Notes under the pieces: generated by a model
Database searches by the model: none
What the model saw: the letters and a program-made list of their open reading frames with translations, nothing else
Told to the model about the DNA's origin: nothing
Assembly (NCBI GenBank): GCA_008828725.1
Contig: MEHQ01003762.1
Coordinates: 1,066,331-1,130,330, forward strand
DNA: 64,000 nucleotides
From: Saccharina japonica
Taxonomy: Eukaryota > Sar > Phaeophyceae > Laminariales > Laminariaceae
Reading direction: 5' to 3'
Program-made: the position numbers and the translations under genes
Shown here: positions 33,701 to 45,700 of the stretch, in pieces
How the letters are laid out: each line of letters starts with the position of its first letter
Position numbering within the stretch: the stretch's first letter is position 1

Positions 33701-36700
33701 CTCTCGACCAGATCGTTCCAACAACTACTGTAATTTGCCTGGTATTGGCAACTTTCCCCGTACTGGGAAAATCGAGCGCTGAAAAATAATCGCACCCTTG
33801 TCTGAATTCGACGCTTTTTTACGGTTACTGATTTTGTTTCTCAGCCGATCGCTCGCAATAGAAGCACTGCCGGATTTCCGGTGTGGACATCAAGGACACA
33901 TCATAATCTCAGCGGCAATTTTGTACACCAGAAAAAACTAAACCGGTTGACTCTACATTTTGTGTGTATCGGCTGCTGTCGTCCTTTATTTACCAGAGAT
34001 AACTGGAGCATCCTCAAGGACGACCACATTCGCTTCATGGACGACACCTCGAAACACACGGGCCGGATGGTCAGTTCCGCTTGCGTCAACCAGGCGGTGC
34101 ACGAGCTACTTTCCGCACAAGGATTGAGTGAGGCGGCACCGTCTGCCCCCAGCCCCTCTACAAGCGCTGCAAAGGTGTGCTGCGGCCTTTGGGGTGTGCG
34201 TGTACCATGATATTTGTTTATTGTCGTCCCTACGTCTGAGCGGCCGATACCCCTCCTCCCTCCCCTGCGTACCCGGAAGGGTATGCTATTATCAGATGTT
34301 ACGCGTTAACAAGACTATCCACATGTGTTGAAGCTCATTGGCTTACTGTAGGTCGCACCGCTTTTGGACCAGCTTGTACCGCATGTTTAGGGCATCGGTT
34401 GTGGTGATGCGTGTGTTAGAGTGTTGCGACACGTTGTGTCCAGAAAGGAGCCACCTGTGACCCGGGAACCTTCCCGTTCGGCCTTGCCCCGCCGCTTCCC
34501 AAGGCAACTACTGAACGCAGGGCTGTGAGCTACAGTAGTCGACGAATCTACTCGTTGGCTAAGTACTGCAGTTACTGTTAGCTGCGTGTGGTGCTTTCCG
34601 GCGTCTGTGCCTGTCTTTGTATCTGACTGCCGCGTTTGTAGCTGGACATGGCGTTTTTTTATTGATAAACACTACCGGTACAGTAAGTCAGTTATTTGGA
34701 TTGCTTCGCTATCCAACTATGAATAATAAGTAGATCATCTCACGGCCCTAGCTACGGGGACAATAGTTGGGTTTGGAGTAATCGTGACCCTGCGTCGGGC
34801 GATGTGCGGGGCGTAATGGACAGACCCGCACTGCGCGGTGCGAGTTTGTTTGGGATTGTGTACACCCGCTGCACGAGCGAGAACCAGAGATAACATGCCG
34901 GCAGGGTACAAACACAAACGAAGGGTATGATGGCCAGGACTATCGGGGTCTTGGAGACGGGCCAGTAGGCCGTCTACGTGTGTCTCTATGTCTGTCCACT
35001 TGTTTGTGTCGGTGGGGTCCATCCATTTGAGGTACTATCAGGACATGCGCAATGCAAGCTTGTGCGCCTGGCGGTCCGCTGGGTGGGACCAGCGAGTGTC
35101 GTTCAAAAGTGTGTACCGTATATGGTATACGGTGCTGGCAGTTTGGTACACGAACAGGGAACAAACGAGCAGTGGGAGAACGGGTGGATGCACCTACTGC
35201 CTATATACAGGCGTATGCTATAACAGAGGCAGCACTTTTAGGTCAGTACATTTCTGGCTGACTACTAGTGAATATTGGTGACTATTAGTGACTAGTAGTG
35301 ACTAGTAGTGACTAGTAGTGACTACTCGTGACTATTAGTGACTATTAGTGACTATTACAGTAGTGGCTACTAGTGACTAGTAGACTACTAGTAACTTTCA
35401 GTGACTATTAATGACTATTAGTGTATACCTGGTACCAGGTATTTCGTAGTGACTAAAAGTGACTAAAAACACAATTACTGACTATAAGCGACTATAAGTG
35501 ACTCTAAGTGACTATAAGTGACTATAAGTGACTATAAGTGACTGTAAGTGACTATAAGTGACTGTAAGTGACTATAAGTGACTATAAGTGACTGTAAGTG
35601 ACTATTACTATACTCCTCAATCGAGGAAGTACCCAATGCTATTGCTACTATTCCTAATACCCCTAGGCCATGGGATTTTTGCTCGGGATATCTCATGTTT
35701 TGTCAAGATCACTGCTTGAGTGACGAGCCTACACCTACCGCAGGCAATGCTGTTTACCCTTTTACCTCCTCTATTTCCCAGTAGTATGTGTCCTCAAAAA
35801 GTTGGTACAGTTCGTTATCATGAGGTCGAGGGCCGGCCATGCACAAGTAACACCACCTCGCCCCGTCCCTCCCCCCCCCTTCTTTCCCGCTCTGCCGTAA
35901 TTTGGCTTGTCCCCTAGGTGCTCAGCTCACCATCGCCAGAAGAAGGCCCGGGAGTCTCCAACAGGGAGAGTGGCGAAGCGGGCGCTCCGTTGATAGAGCC
36001 AGCGACGGGGAACGGCGACCAGAACGGTCCCCGCCAAAGAAAAGCGGCTGAGTCGGCAGGAACCAGCTTGCCGTCTGTGGCTGCAGCCTCGGAAACGGAG
36101 GAGGGGGGCGGCGTCGAGGAAGGTTTCTTGTCGGGCGGGGCAATCGCTGGCGGGAACACCGGAGGCTGCAGTGATGCACCCACCAGCGCCGGAGATGACG
36201 GTGTTTCTCTGCCGGCTGCTGCGGTTGCTGCTGGCGCCGTGCGTGAACCCGCCAGGACCGGAGAGGATGGTGGTTCTCTGGCGGGTGTTGCGGCTGCTGC
36301 TGGTGGTGCCATGCTTGGTAGATATGTTGGTGAAGGTGGAGAGCCTAGGGGGGGGCAGGACGGGAACGCCGGCGGGGGAGATAGAAGGAGCAGCCCGGGC
36401 ACGGCCGGGAGGCTTGAGGAAACACTGCCGTTTTACCTGCACGTGTCCGGCTGGCTTGATGCCTCGGCGCACGCGGCCGTAATGGCCTTCATGACACTTC
36501 CGTGCAGGTGGGGGTTTGTTTTGGTTGGAGAGGGGTAATCTGCTAGGTCTACTCATTCAGCGCGGGTCGAGTAAGCTAATAGGTTAGGCCGCCTGGGTAC
36601 GCTAGTAGGTTATCCCTTCTTATCTGTGTATTGCTATGTAGCCTGCTCAGTTAGCGCCGCCAGAGAAAGCTTGTAGATTAATCTCTTCTAATCAACATTT

Positions 36701-39700
36701 TATTGCTTTGAGACGTCCATGTTGTTTCGAGAGGTCTTACGAGCGATCACCTGCGACCGGCGTTTACTGCTGCAGCGATTGGTTGCCGTGTTTTCATGCA
36801 CCCAGCCATGGAGCGAGGTGCGAAAAATACAACCGAATTCAAATGGACTTGCCGCACGACACTTATGTCTGATATTGTTTGGTAATTTAGATGTGGAAGT
36901 GTGGTGAGCTTCTTAGCCGACGTTTTTACCATTCCGCCGGAGGATATTAATAACAAGCAAAAAGGTGCGAAAAAGTAAAATGTTGATTACATTGGTCACC
37001 TCGTGCTACCTGCTGAAAAATTGAATAACATGATCACTTAATCCTGCGGCATGTGTTTTGTTTGTTTGTCGATGTCCTCCTTTTGATCGCAGAGGAGCCG
37101 AGCTCCTGGTGGGGCCATGGAATCACGGAGGGCACCAACATGTCAGACCTCATCACATCACCACCAGGTCTAAGTGAGTACTATTCAATAGTACCGCCTT
37201 GTCAAATAGGCGCAACGATAAGGCTCATGCCCCACGAAATATTAACTGGTCGAGTCAGTCGTCGCAGTAGATTCCGGGTGCGTTTCTCTCGCTTTGCCTC
37301 CGAAGGGTTCGAGGAATCGTGATTGCCGTAAGGATGCGGGTTATCGTACAGGGGCGGTGCGATCGTTTTCAGCGGTCGATTTTTCCAAAACGGGAAGGTT
37401 TGCCAATACCGAATGCCAATACCGAATGGGAATACCGAACAAGGTGTTTTTGGAAATATCTGGTCGAGAGCCATCCGAAAATGTTTTTTTCGACTTTCTA
37501 AGCACCCTTACCGTCGCCGAGAAAACGAGAGCTGCTCGGTAATCGCACCCCCCTGCGATAACTCGCATCCGTACGGTATACCGGTATACGATTATGACAC
37601 AGTGTAGTGGTGGCACGGCAACGATATTTACAACACAAGTATTACGGTTGCGGCAGATTCCCTTTTTTTCTTGTAAAGGCTGGCTTTCCCCCATTTGTTT
37701 TCCAAACGCTACAAATAATACCTCTGTTATGGCGAAGATACTCGTCGTTTCAAGGCCGTTCGTCAACCGCGCGCTGTCGACCTTGTCGATTCTGTCACCC
37801 TAAGGAAAACGGCAGATCCCCTCAGGCCTATACGGGGCAGTAATTGTCTGGGCATCTTCAAATTATCTTGTGTGAGGTAGGGTTTGTCCTACACTAACTT
37901 CAGTATAATACAAGTGGTTCATTTTGTATCGTGCAAAATGAGTGTGACGCAGGCTGTGTCCCATACTTCACACGAGTAAACGAAACTTGTTTTTGTTCTG
38001 TTTCGTGCCAACATTGAAGACGGATTTTGCTGAACCCTTTTACTTACAGGTACAGTAGTAGTGCACTCTATGTACATGCACCTACACCTGACTCTAATTC
38101 CAAGTGTTTCATCCCCACAACGGGAGTGCAGTCCAGATAAGCCGCATGAGTAAAAGGGGTAACCCTCTTGAGACTTCAAAGGCGAGATTTGACGCTAAAA
38201 AGTGACGGTTATAACGGCCACTGCGTCATTGAGGGATGATTCACATTGGTGTCCGAGTTACAGCGCAAGGAGTCGTACGGCACGGACGCATCATTAGCCT
38301 ACCCGTACTGCTCGGCGCTCATGCTGCTCCTACACGGTTGGTAGCACCAAACGTTTCATTGATTGGGCCGCTATACCAACACACCCAAAGGGCTCAAGGG
38401 AGTAACTTCATACGTCGCTGCCGCTTACTGTACCTCAGGTTTGACTTCCGCACCGAGGTTTCCGGTTTCTTCGTCCGATGTCTCTCCTCTGCGCCGGAGC
38501 ACCTGTCCCGCGAGGGTGGATCGGGGCCTGCTGGGGATAATTCTACGCCAGACCAAACGGATGGAGGTGACAGCAGCAAGGTACGCTCCTCATGGACAGG
38601 CACGAGTCCCGAAGACATTCGTAGTTTCGTCTCTGAGAGACCGCCGAGTTCATGCTGACATTTTCTTTTTTCGCTGGTGTCGTGAGTTCGTTGCAACGGC
38701 GTTCAACAGATGTCACGAGCGCCGCGGCTGTGTCAGTTGCACGTCGTGGCAAGCTCCGGAGTGCGGTTACGTGTGTAGTGATACGACTTGAGCGTAGCCC
38801 TGGGTGAGGATTGTATGATGGTAAGGTGATTTAGGGTAGGGTGATGACTATATGGTGGTGAGAGTGGTCCTGGCACAGCAGTGATGCACCCAGTGAGCTC
38901 TTCCGCGATTTCGGCACGAATTATAAATATGCCAGAAATAAACGCCGTTGGGGGTAGTCATGACGGCATGAGAGAAAACAGTCCGTAGCCCTGTGTGCGA
39001 CGGCAGCGGGGGCGGAGCACGTGCTGTGGCGATAGGCATGGACATCTCGGACGAACCCTACCCCTACGCGATGACTACAGCCTTCCCACCAAAAACGTGC
39101 GCCTCGCCGACTGGGGTATGTAGACCATGGGTCTCTCCTGTCCTTGCTTCCCTTGTCGACGCTTACGGTTATATTGGACGTGCGGCCAGGTGGCTACTGC
39201 TTCTCCGTCTCCAAAGCCGGACACGGCTCTCCTCACGCCCTCTCCCGACGGAGCGGGCTCCAGCGACGGCGCCAGCGGCAACTGGGACGAGGACTGTGGA
39301 AGGCCCAGTAGCAGCGGCTACAAGGCCTTGAGATCGTCGGAGCCGAACAACCCACAGTGCCCTGGTGTGGGCTTCGTCACTGAAGGTCATGACGTGCCTG
39401 CATCAAACCGATCGGAGATGTCCCGTAGCGTCTCTCCGCTACACCGAGAGGACGCAAACCATGCCGACGCCGGAGACGAGCCGCACGGTGCCAACGTCGC
39501 ACGAGATACCGCAGAAGGAACAGGGCTTTCATTTTCCCCGACGCAACCCCCAAAACCGAACCCAGACGCGACAGCGGCTGCCACCGCACCCCTGTTGACC
39601 GGTGCTGGTGCTGGAATGCAGGCAGTAGCAGAGGTTGCCGATGTGGCAGTTGAGAGCAAGGATATGGAGGCGTTATGGAAGAAGGCGAGACCAAGGGTCA

Positions 39701-42700
39701 GGTTTTTCACGCACCAGGTGAGACTCGAGAATCGTAAGGGACGTTCGGTCCGCTTGTTGGTGCGTCGAATTTCCTGATGGCCTTGTCCCGTCGCGTTTGC
39801 TCTGGAGCCGGCTTTTGTTGCCGCCAGCATGCTTACGACCACTATCTCGTCATCTACCACCGTCTGCTTCATTAACGTTCCTTTGTCCTGCTCTTAACCT
39901 CATTTGGAACTCCGCCCTCCGTTTAGGCGTTTTTGTAGACACACTGCTTGAACCCTAATGTGGAGAGAAAAATGCAATTGTCAAAAGGGATGAATGGCCC
40001 CAGCACTAGAAATACACCCCCGATGTCCGGGACAAACTACTCGGTTGGGAATTCGTGTGGAGTATTTGTTTTTGCAGTACATACAGTAGAGAGGGCTAGC
40101 TTGTCTTGTCTCCGTCATCACTCGGTCCGTGTTCGCGCCCGCTTCTTCTTTTTTATTATTCCAGGCAGAGCAATGGCACGAGGCCAACACGTTCCCCTCC
40201 GTCCCGCCAAACAAGGACGACGTCGCGCTTTTCCTGGGCAAGAGGCTTACCGGTACACCTCACCCTCAGTCCTTCACCCCCACCGGGGCCCCTAGCCACC
40301 TTTCCGCCTCGGCCGCCTCCTCCACCCCCTCCGCCGCCGCCGCCGCCGCCGCTGGTAGCACCGCCACCGGGGGCAGCGCCCTAGGAACAGGACCTTCAGC
40401 GGAAGAGCGCCGCAGTGACGAACCTTGCACTACAAATCGCGGGGTGAACTGCGCCGGCCTCCAGGCGGCGGAAACGAACACGGCCGAGGGTGGCCTGGCG
40501 GAAGACCACCGGGGCGTGGGGACGGGAACAGGCTCGGCGGCGGGGCTGGAAACGGATGCCACAAGTGGAGAGGAGTGGGATGGTGATATGATCGACGAAC
40601 ACGTTGAAGAGGAGTCCGAGGCAAATAATGAAACGGACGGTAGCGGGGCAGGGGCACCACCGTCTTGTTCGTCGGAGCGGGAACAGTCTGTGGAAGGGGA
40701 GTCTACAGAGGGCGGTGCCGACCCTGCGCGACCTCGAGGTGCAGGGATGAGAAAACGTCTGTCGTCGCGCTTGGCCAATTGGCCACCCTTTCGGAAGCCC
40801 AAGGTGAGGGTTGGCGTCTATCGGTGACTCTTGCAGGGGAGGTCAGCTATATGCATGAGTTTTGGTAAGCATGTTTTGCCTTCCTCCGGCGGTGAGTTGG
40901 AATACTAAGCGTTGTTCGGAGAACTTGATGTTGGACAAACTACGAGTAGTTCCGTTTTTATTCTCGGTGGAGTGCGTGATTTGATTTTCCCGCAGCCATT
41001 TGAAGCAATGACAAAGCAGCTTTTCACCCTTTTTTCCTGTTACGAAAGTGGTCCTTCTCCGTAAAAGCATACTGCAACACTCTAACGTTTTTAGAACGGC
41101 TGCGATACGACCCTGCGACCGCCCTTCCGAATGCGGCTTATAGATCCGAACTTTCGAATGTGCCTTATAGATCCGAATTTTCGACTGTTGCTTTATGTAT
41201 CCGAAGTTCCGCATGTGGCTTACAATATATCCGAATTTCCGCATGTGGCTTATAGGTCCGGGCGGACTGGTATAGGTAGTTATATTTGATTATACTACTG
41301 CTTCTGCGGTAAATCATGATTCCAGTACTTCTCTAACTTCAAGTAATTTGTCCCGGAAACACGGAGTGCAGCGCGAAAGGTGGCCACCTCTCTGCGAAAC
41401 CTAGGTTGTTGTGATGCCGGTACGTGAACGGAACAGCTTTAATCCGCCGCTAACTTCAAATCCGCGCGCGACCTCGCCTTTCTCTTGCGCCCCGAAGCTG
41501 ACGCTGTCCCAAGACTCACACGGGGAAGAGGAGATTCACGAGCTGGTGGTTGACCTAGAGAACGACCGCGACGGCGAGGGCGTGAGCCGATGGGCGGCAA
41601 TGACCGAGTTCTTGAGCCTAATATCCTATCAGGTTAGAAGCGAAGCTCCTCTAAAGTGCCGGTGTTGTTTGATGGAGCCTGGGGGCATTACTGGCACCCG
41701 ATATTGGAGGTTGGAGGCGAAGTTCGCCTATAGCACCGGCATTGATTTAGAGAGTCTAGGAGCCGTGCTACAGTGGGGGTTACAATTAGGGTTTGCAATT
41801 AGGGGTTGCACTTGGGGTTTACAATTAGGGGTTGCAATCCAGGGTTGCAATTAGGGGTTGCAAGTAGGGCTTGTAAGTAGGGATTTCAATCAGGGTCTGC
41901 AATTAGGGATTGAAATTAGGGATTACAATCAGGGTTTGCAATTAGGGGTTGGAATTAGAGGTTGCAAATAGGGGTTGCAATTAGGGGTTGCAATTAGGGG
42001 TTGAAGTTAGGTGTTGCAATTGGTTTGCAACTAGGGATTACACTGTTGAGCCCACACGTTTATCAGTGACGGAGCTCCTCAATGATTGTATCAACCATTG
42101 CAACCAAGGACCTACCCAATACCTTTCGTTAGACATCTAGCCCTTAGGTTTGTGTATCCGGCTTTAGCTTAACGATTTCGCTCAAAGTCGGTTGTTGGGT
42201 GTCACGGCTTACGGCAGGTTTACATTTCCTAGACTATAATCAGGTGAGGGAGCCTCATAACGTTTAAGTGATACCCCTGTGAGGCAAACACGCCTCCTGG
42301 GGACTCTGCAGGCACCACACCTACCTAATGTTGAGCATTCTGGAGGACAGGGCCCTCGAAAACTCCCCGGGAAACTGGGATGGTTGAGATGCTGGGCGAC
42401 TGCGCTGGTCCAATGTGACAGTCGACCGAGCCCCCCAGATCGGCGCGAGCTCTCCGCAGCTTCCCTGCTTCGTTGCAGCCACAGTAATCATAGCAGATCC
42501 ATATTTCCGCTTTGGGATGGAGTTGGGTTTCGCGATAGTGCAGGATGGTGGGATGTTGTGCAGCACTACTAGCCGCGCGATTTGCAGACGCAATCTGCGT
42601 TTGCTCGTGGCCCCCTCTCAGACCGCTTCGCATTGTCGTATATACCTATGCGCACGATGGTGCCGTTCAAGGCGCTTACTCTTGTTTCTACGCGTTGCAC

Positions 42701-45700
42701 CGGCCTTTTGCCTCCCGCATATACGCATCTCGCGGTCGTTGCGGCAGAGCCTGTAGGCGATGCCTGCGTCAAATTGATGCACGGCCAATCTTACACCTGC
42801 GGATGCGCTTTGTGTGTGCACGTTTTGGCAGATGGACGGCTTGCGATCGAACCACCTGCGCTTCACCTCCCCGCCCCTCAAGCACGACATGGAGGTACGA
42901 CGCCGCGTGTGCTTGGTCTATTCACACCCTTGTGCCGGCAGCTGCATCGTCTGGCACACATATACTTGTTTGCATCACACAACACACGCTGCGTTCAGTC
43001 TGATGTCAGGTCACTTGAAGCGCGAGCCTTATAGGCGCCGCAATTAATGTTGTACATGTGTCTGGGCCTGCTCTAGGATTCGTCTGCTCTGTTCTCCACA
43101 TTTTCCCGCACTTTAGTGCTTTCACATTAGGCTGTTCTGGGCTTGGTAAGGGTTCAGCTTCCGTGTCGCCGAGCGGCACCTGGTCTGCGACTGTCCGGCT
43201 TGTTTTTCAGGCTCGTGGCCCTTAGGGTATCCTTCCGCAAACAGCCGGGTATGGTTTCGTTCCATGTCTCCGTTTTTGTTTTTGCGCTCGCACGCGCCAG
43301 TTAGGGCTTGTCAAGCCCCCCTCCCCCCACCAACGTCGACCTATCCCCTTTACAACTCCAGCAAACTGCAACCGTATTTTTTTCGACATGCTGCTTGGGA
43401 TTAGTGTAGGCTGATTGCCTTGCAGCAGTGAAAGGGTAGCATACGTGCACTGAATGGGCGTCTATGAATGTATGTCATCGCGTATATTTGCGGCAGGCGG
43501 CGATTGTCGCTTTGTGTGTGTACGTACTTGAACTCCGTTTGCTCCGCCTCTTGGTGCAGGTGACAGGCTACCCGATCGTGACGCTGTGGGTGAGCGCAGC
43601 AGATGACCTCGGCAACCTGGACGTGTTTGTGTACCTCCAAGCGGTCAAACCGCGGTAAGCCCTTCTGACATGATAAGGTACATTAACAGCCATCTCGTAA
43701 ATACGCCCCCCACAAGGAATTCATCATATTTCCGGCGAAATAAGAACTTCTGGAGAGGTTGAACTATAGGTAGTGTGGATCACATCCTGTTTCGAGAAAT
43801 AAATCTAGCCTGGGCCAGTACTACCCCGGTTTCTTGTTAAGAGCGCCGGTAATGTAGCTGCTGCTTATACCATCAGTCGTGGGTCAAACAACTAAACATA
43901 AGCGTAAGCGAGCCAACCATTTCACCTGTTAATAGTGTTAGGACCGTTGAAGCAAACAACTCAAATTTCTTATCGCGAAATCGACGAATCAACAAGCCCG
44001 GTCATACTGGACTACCACAAATGCGCCAGTACTTCAGCGACGACGTGTGTCATAAAATTAGTCTTCACCGAATGCCACCTCTTCTGATCGATAAATCTCC
44101 CAACTTCCTCGTTTTGACAATCGAAACCACGTCTCCAACTCTGACCCAACGTTGTGTCGGTTCTATTCCTAGGGCTGTATCTCTGGCCTTATCTTGACAC
44201 TACGCAGCAGTAAGCCACTACAATGCCTAAACTCCAGCACCACCACAGGAACTCCCTGACGTCGTCATCATCTCTCCCCCGTTTGCCTCCCTCAGGATCA
44301 AATATGTCTCGAGACAGCACTTTTACTCCTTGACAGACAGCAACCTTGCCTTCACATGCCTTGACTGACACCAAAATTACTAGGTTTCAGTGTGGAACAC
44401 TCGGCCCTACACCCTTGACAGTATGCCTTGCCTACCATGTCTCCTGACATCTCTGCTCAGGACTGGCTTGTCGATTTACGTAACCGAGGGATGCTTTCGG
44501 GCGGAACACCGCAAGGAGGCTGAAAGAAGGCGGCCCGTCGAGGTCAGAGCCTTGCCTGGAGTACCCATCCATAGGTGGGTTTATAGCGCCTGCCGTATTG
44601 TTCTTCTTGCGTCATTTTATTACGAGCGAATGCAAGTTTCTAACTTGCACCTCGCCAAAAAAAGGTGCTGTACCCCCTTTTTTCGAGGTGGCTGGAACCA
44701 GATCTACGACCGCCAACCGAGATTGTTTTTTACTACAACAGGTACAGTATAGAATTCTCCCAATTCACCATATCAACCAACGCGCACAGGTTGACGACAG
44801 TTGCAAATATGCTGCTTTGCTCGAGTTCCTACGGATAGCGACAGCTCTACTATTTCTTTTTATTCTATTTTTGAGGTGATTGCGTGATTGCAGCAGTCAT
44901 GTGGTTAGTGCGGCCCACCGCTAATACTAGTCAAAGCCTGATTCCGATTGGTTCGTGACATGCTTTTTTTCCCCATCTTGCTCGAACTCTGTGTCTAACC
45001 CCTCGAAGACTGGGCCATGCTTTGGGGACAAATTCCATGACGTTAGTGTACGTAGTAGTACGTTGTTTCGCAGCGGGAAAAAGCTTGAACGCTGTCCTGT
45101 TTTGAACAACGTTTTCTGTTTTTCAGCTATCGACGGGTAGATGCACAGCCTCTGGAGAAGGGCCGCCCTGTGGAGCTGAAGTTCAAGCTCATGCCTACCT
45201 CTTTCAAGTTCCTGAAGGGACAGGTATGCATTATAAATAAAGAGCAACAAGTTTTATCGAGAGTGACATGGGTCCGGACTGCACAACTTGTGCCGCCGCT
45301 TGTCGTAGAGAAGAGGTTGCTGTGGTGCATCTTGTCGAGGTCAAAACCGTACCACATGTTTTTTGTCCAGATGACGGCGTTGTTCGAGCGGCTCAAGCAA
45401 AGCGTATTATTGCGGACAACAACAACAAAAACGTTGGATGGAGGCAATTGCCTTTTTTGACGTGACAGTTTGGTTTCACACCAAACCTCGCCTCCTTTAA
45501 CTCGCCTTCCCCATCCCCGCTTTTTCCCCCTGCGATGGCACGCTGCGCCGTCTCTACGAAACCCCCCAGCGAATGCGCCTCTCTATTGGAGGAGCCGACG
45601 CTCGTCACTTCCATCCCATTACCCGAGCCCTTCCCTCCAATCATGGTCAAGTGTCTTGTGTGGATGGAAGGGACGGAAGTCCCACCGACCCGCTCGTGGA

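Noticed and set aside
35914..36556. Minus-strand ORFs of 162 and 209 codons
   Set aside because: Antisense shadows of GC-rich hydrolase exon 9, whose plus frame carries the family motif SGWLDAS and correct splice phases.
40266..40802. 178-codon minus-strand ORF
   Set aside because: Antisense shadow of the low-complexity part of hydrolase exon 13.
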